Source: Diphasiastrum complanatum (taxonomy: Eukaryota; Streptophyta; Lycopodiopsida; Lycopodiales; Lycopodiaceae). From it: a stretch of DNA of 64,000 bases. The position numbers and the translations under genes are program-made. The notes beneath the pieces are model-generated. The model ran no database searches. It saw only the letters and a list, made by a program, of their open reading frames with translations, and had not been told where the DNA came from. Positions 61,494 through 64,000 of the stretch are shown piece after piece. How positions within the stretch are numbered: the first letter of the stretch is position 1; every line of letters begins with the position of its first letter. The stretch spans positions 34,729,947-34,793,946 of the forward strand of contig CM055110.1 in assembly GCA_029204225.1 (NCBI GenBank). Direction: 5' to 3'.

Positions 61494-64000
61494 TGCAAAA
61501 CAGAATAGAACACTATGATCATTTTGTAACCTGATACTTGTGAAGTGATTACAAAGTGAGTTTTTATCTAGCTTCCTAATGATGATCTAGTATCATGCAC
61601 GTGACAACCAGAAAGAGCCAAGAGTGCATGATCACACATTGCACCCTCATCATCCTAAACACATTAACGCATCCATTCGGACCCATTTGGCCTCCCAAGG
61701 ATACCATCATGTAAAATGAAAAAATGCACATGCATGACGTACAATCGCAAAAGACTAGAGACACAACCAGTGCAAAGTTTTTATCAACCCAACTCGAAGG
61801 ATAAGATAGTATCCATACTGACAAAATAGAACCGTCCAACATCTAGAAAAACATTATCACTTTATCTCATAATAAACCATGAGAAAAAAAAACAACTTTG
61901 GGGTTTAGGAAAAGCTCCTAGAGGTTTCTCAGAAGACTTGAACTAGATAATCAAACATGCTTGAAGGAGTATCAAACAATCTCATGATTGAGGAAGGCGG
62001 TATGCAGATCCGAATAGCTGGATTAGTACAATTTGAAGCTGGTGAAAAGGTTTGCTTTAGAGTTCCAAAGGACTTTAAAACATAGTTTTAACTTTTGGGA
62101 AACGTTTCCCACCTGGGAAATGCAGTCCCTGCGGGAAACAAGAAACAGGATACGGGAAACGGGGAAACGATACACATCATATGACATATAATTTAGAATC
62201 TAGATACTATAGAAAATTCTTGTAGCAAAAGTTCTGAGAAAAAACATAGCTTGCTGTCCAGCGATCCTGTTTTCTAAGAAAGAGCGTTTCCAGTCAAAAT
62301 CATGATTGTTTCCAGCTCAAGTCTGTAAAAAAGTTTGTGCAGACCCCCCAGTAGGATTCCAACTACTTCAGGTGAGATTCCGCCCATTTTCCATTTTCAG
62401 GCAGAAATAATTTCTTGCAGCATTCTGGGTCATTTTTAAGGGTTAAAGGAAAAACAGTTTCCCAACAAAAGGTGTCCTGGGAAACGAACGTTTCCCAGCC
62501 AAATAGGGCCAGGAAACACATTTCCCCAGTACTATGCTTTAAAACCCTAATAACAGGCATAAGCGCCAAGATATTTCCTAGATATTGTCATCCATCTACC
62601 ATAATCAGGAAATTGGGAGAAACTACTCATGCACTAGATCTACCATGAGGTGGCAAAGCTTTTCTAGTGTTTCACATAAGTTGATTATGTAAAGCTTTGA
62701 GCAGATTAGACAATTTAGTGGGAGAAGTCGTGCTAGTTATGCCCATAAATATATAGACTCGTCCTCATGAGCCAAAAGCAAGTCTTGACCCATAATACTG
62801 TGTTTGAAAAATATTTTGTTGAGTGGAAAGAGTATCCAATTAATAGTGCAAGCTCGAAAAAAGCAAGTAGTTATTTCCTAACTTTGTCTTAGGGGGATGG
62901 AATATTACGAACCTGCCGTAACGATTGCCGAACCCTAGGTTATACTAGTTAGGGACAATTAGAGGGCAAGATGACAATGTTAATGGCATATGTATTGAGT
63001 TATGAATACCAAATACCATTCATAAGGGCCTAAGTCAAGGTCAAATTGGGTACATGCATCAAAGCATATGCATGTAGGCCAAATTCAATAGTCACAAACC
63101 CACTAATTGAGGTGTCATGACACGCGACACATGTGCATGCCATCAACCTACACTGTTCAGTCCTCTCCATAAGCAAAGAGGGGCATGGCTGGGAGGAGAA
63201 TCCATAGGTGTCCTAGTGTTTCACGACTCGTAACAGCCCATGACCAACAAATGAATAAAAGAGCTATATATGTGTAGTAACAATTTTGCAAGGTTGCTAT
63301 ATTGAGACAAGTCCATTATTGTTTAAGACCTTATAAACTAGCACTTGAGGAACACCTTTAGAGCTCATCAATGGAGATAACTCATCATGAACCGATGATT
63401 TTGCTACTGTACTTTTTCTTCTTTTTTAACAATGCTCAACATGGGCATACAAGACATCCCAATAGATAGATTTATTTTCAAGCATTAATCTACCACCGAT
63501 AATTAGATTCAACTGACTAGTTCAGTCTTGAAATTTCATGATTTTATGATTTAGATTATGAGACATGTTTTGAGATCTCTTTCTCGTACAATATATTCTT
63601 GACTAGTAAATTCAATTTTGAAAGATTTGACTTGATGTTGTGTTATCTTTTCTTGTACAATCTTATTCCTTTTTTTGCATTTCAAAAAAACAAAATTTAA
63701 AAAAAGAAATTAAGGATGATTTGTTCAAAAATTTCTTGTAGTAATGTGAATATCACAAAAGGTTTCATGATTAGGAACTGGGAAGTTCTAGGTAGCTATG
63801 TGCCTAAAAGGAATGACAATGGACTTTTTTGTAAATTTCCTACTCAACCAAAGAACTTGCATGCTACAAAAAAAAAGCTTTTAAAACAGCTAAATTGAAA
63901 AATATTTGACAAGTTTTTTTTTTTGGAAAATGGCATGAAGGAAGAACTTTTGATAAAAATGGCATCTTGCTTGACGAAACAGGTACAAGCAAAGAGCTAG
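61494..64000. other. Probable long intron of the LDAH-like gene, no exon recognised
   Basis: I searched the minus strand for the FVPGNPG and GHSIG blocks of the family and did not see them. Open frames (61576-61842, 62363-62569, 63716-63898) show no domain. A patch rich in GGGAAAC/GTTTCCC words lies at 62095-62525. Confidence 0.4.
62095..62525. repeat. Cluster of GGGAAAC/GTTTCCC words
   Basis: About a dozen GGAAAC or GTTTCC words occur on both strands within 430 bp, including gggaaacgtttcccacctgggaaa and ctgggaaacgaacgtttcccag. This gives several local hairpins. Nature unknown. Confidence 0.5.

Noticed and set aside
61576-61842. Minus frame with HSW as a candidate GxSxG nucleophile exon
   Set aside because: It reads VIMHSWLF, not GHSxG, and the surrounding residues do not fit the family.

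Overview
This window is nuclear DNA of a land plant. The evidence is a spliced LNK-type (night light-inducible and clock-regulated) gene, a spliced lipid-droplet-associated-hydrolase-like gene, and a dense load of Ty1/Copia and chromodomain Ty3/Gypsy retrotransposons with plant-type initiator-tRNA-Met priming sites. The AT-rich composition, the divergent LNK N-terminus and a DUF7869-type element would fit a seed-free plant (lycophyte, fern or bryophyte), but the lineage is not settled. Almost every long open frame belongs to a decayed mobile element. Only two host genes are well supported.

Layout: 1-1004 unclassified repeat; 1005-6316 minus-strand non-autonomous chromovirus; 6371-6517 (AG)n; 6700-7660 relic Gypsy integrase; 7.7-11.2 kb no gene. 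The LNK gene has seven coding exons on the + strand: three at 12148-13852 and four at 31869-34450, giving 796 codons with every splice phase consistent. Its third intron is about 18 kb and holds a nest. A Copia fragment (called C0 here) is split by a TSD-flanked Copia element (C1, 14406-31341). C1 is in turn interrupted by a + strand Copia (C4, 15253-19108), an integrase fragment, a minus Copia fragment (C3, 22190-24225) and a nearly complete Copia (C2, 25977-30756) that carries an internal inversion.

From 34.5 to 45 kb there are repeats and one deleted chromovirus (38.5-40.5 kb). At 45.0-49.65 kb lies an unusual cluster: a decayed beta-class DNA methyltransferase-like gene (-), a decayed DUF7869 gene (+), and a decayed histone H3/CENH3-like gene (-). 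From 49.75 to 56.8 kb there are Gypsy gag and Copia fragments in both orientations. The right end (58776-61455, minus strand) carries the last four exons of an LDAH-like alpha/beta hydrolase. Its N-terminal exons were not found and probably lie beyond base 64000.

The most interesting observations are the methyltransferase/DUF7869/histone-like cluster; a perfect 67-bp inverted repeat in LNK intron 6; two Copia elements with a priming site matching the anticodon region rather than the 3' end of initiator tRNA-Met; the PBS-to-gag inversion inside C2; and a chromovirus whose pol core is replaced by unrelated sequence. All assignments are by eye from translated motifs; no database search was run.
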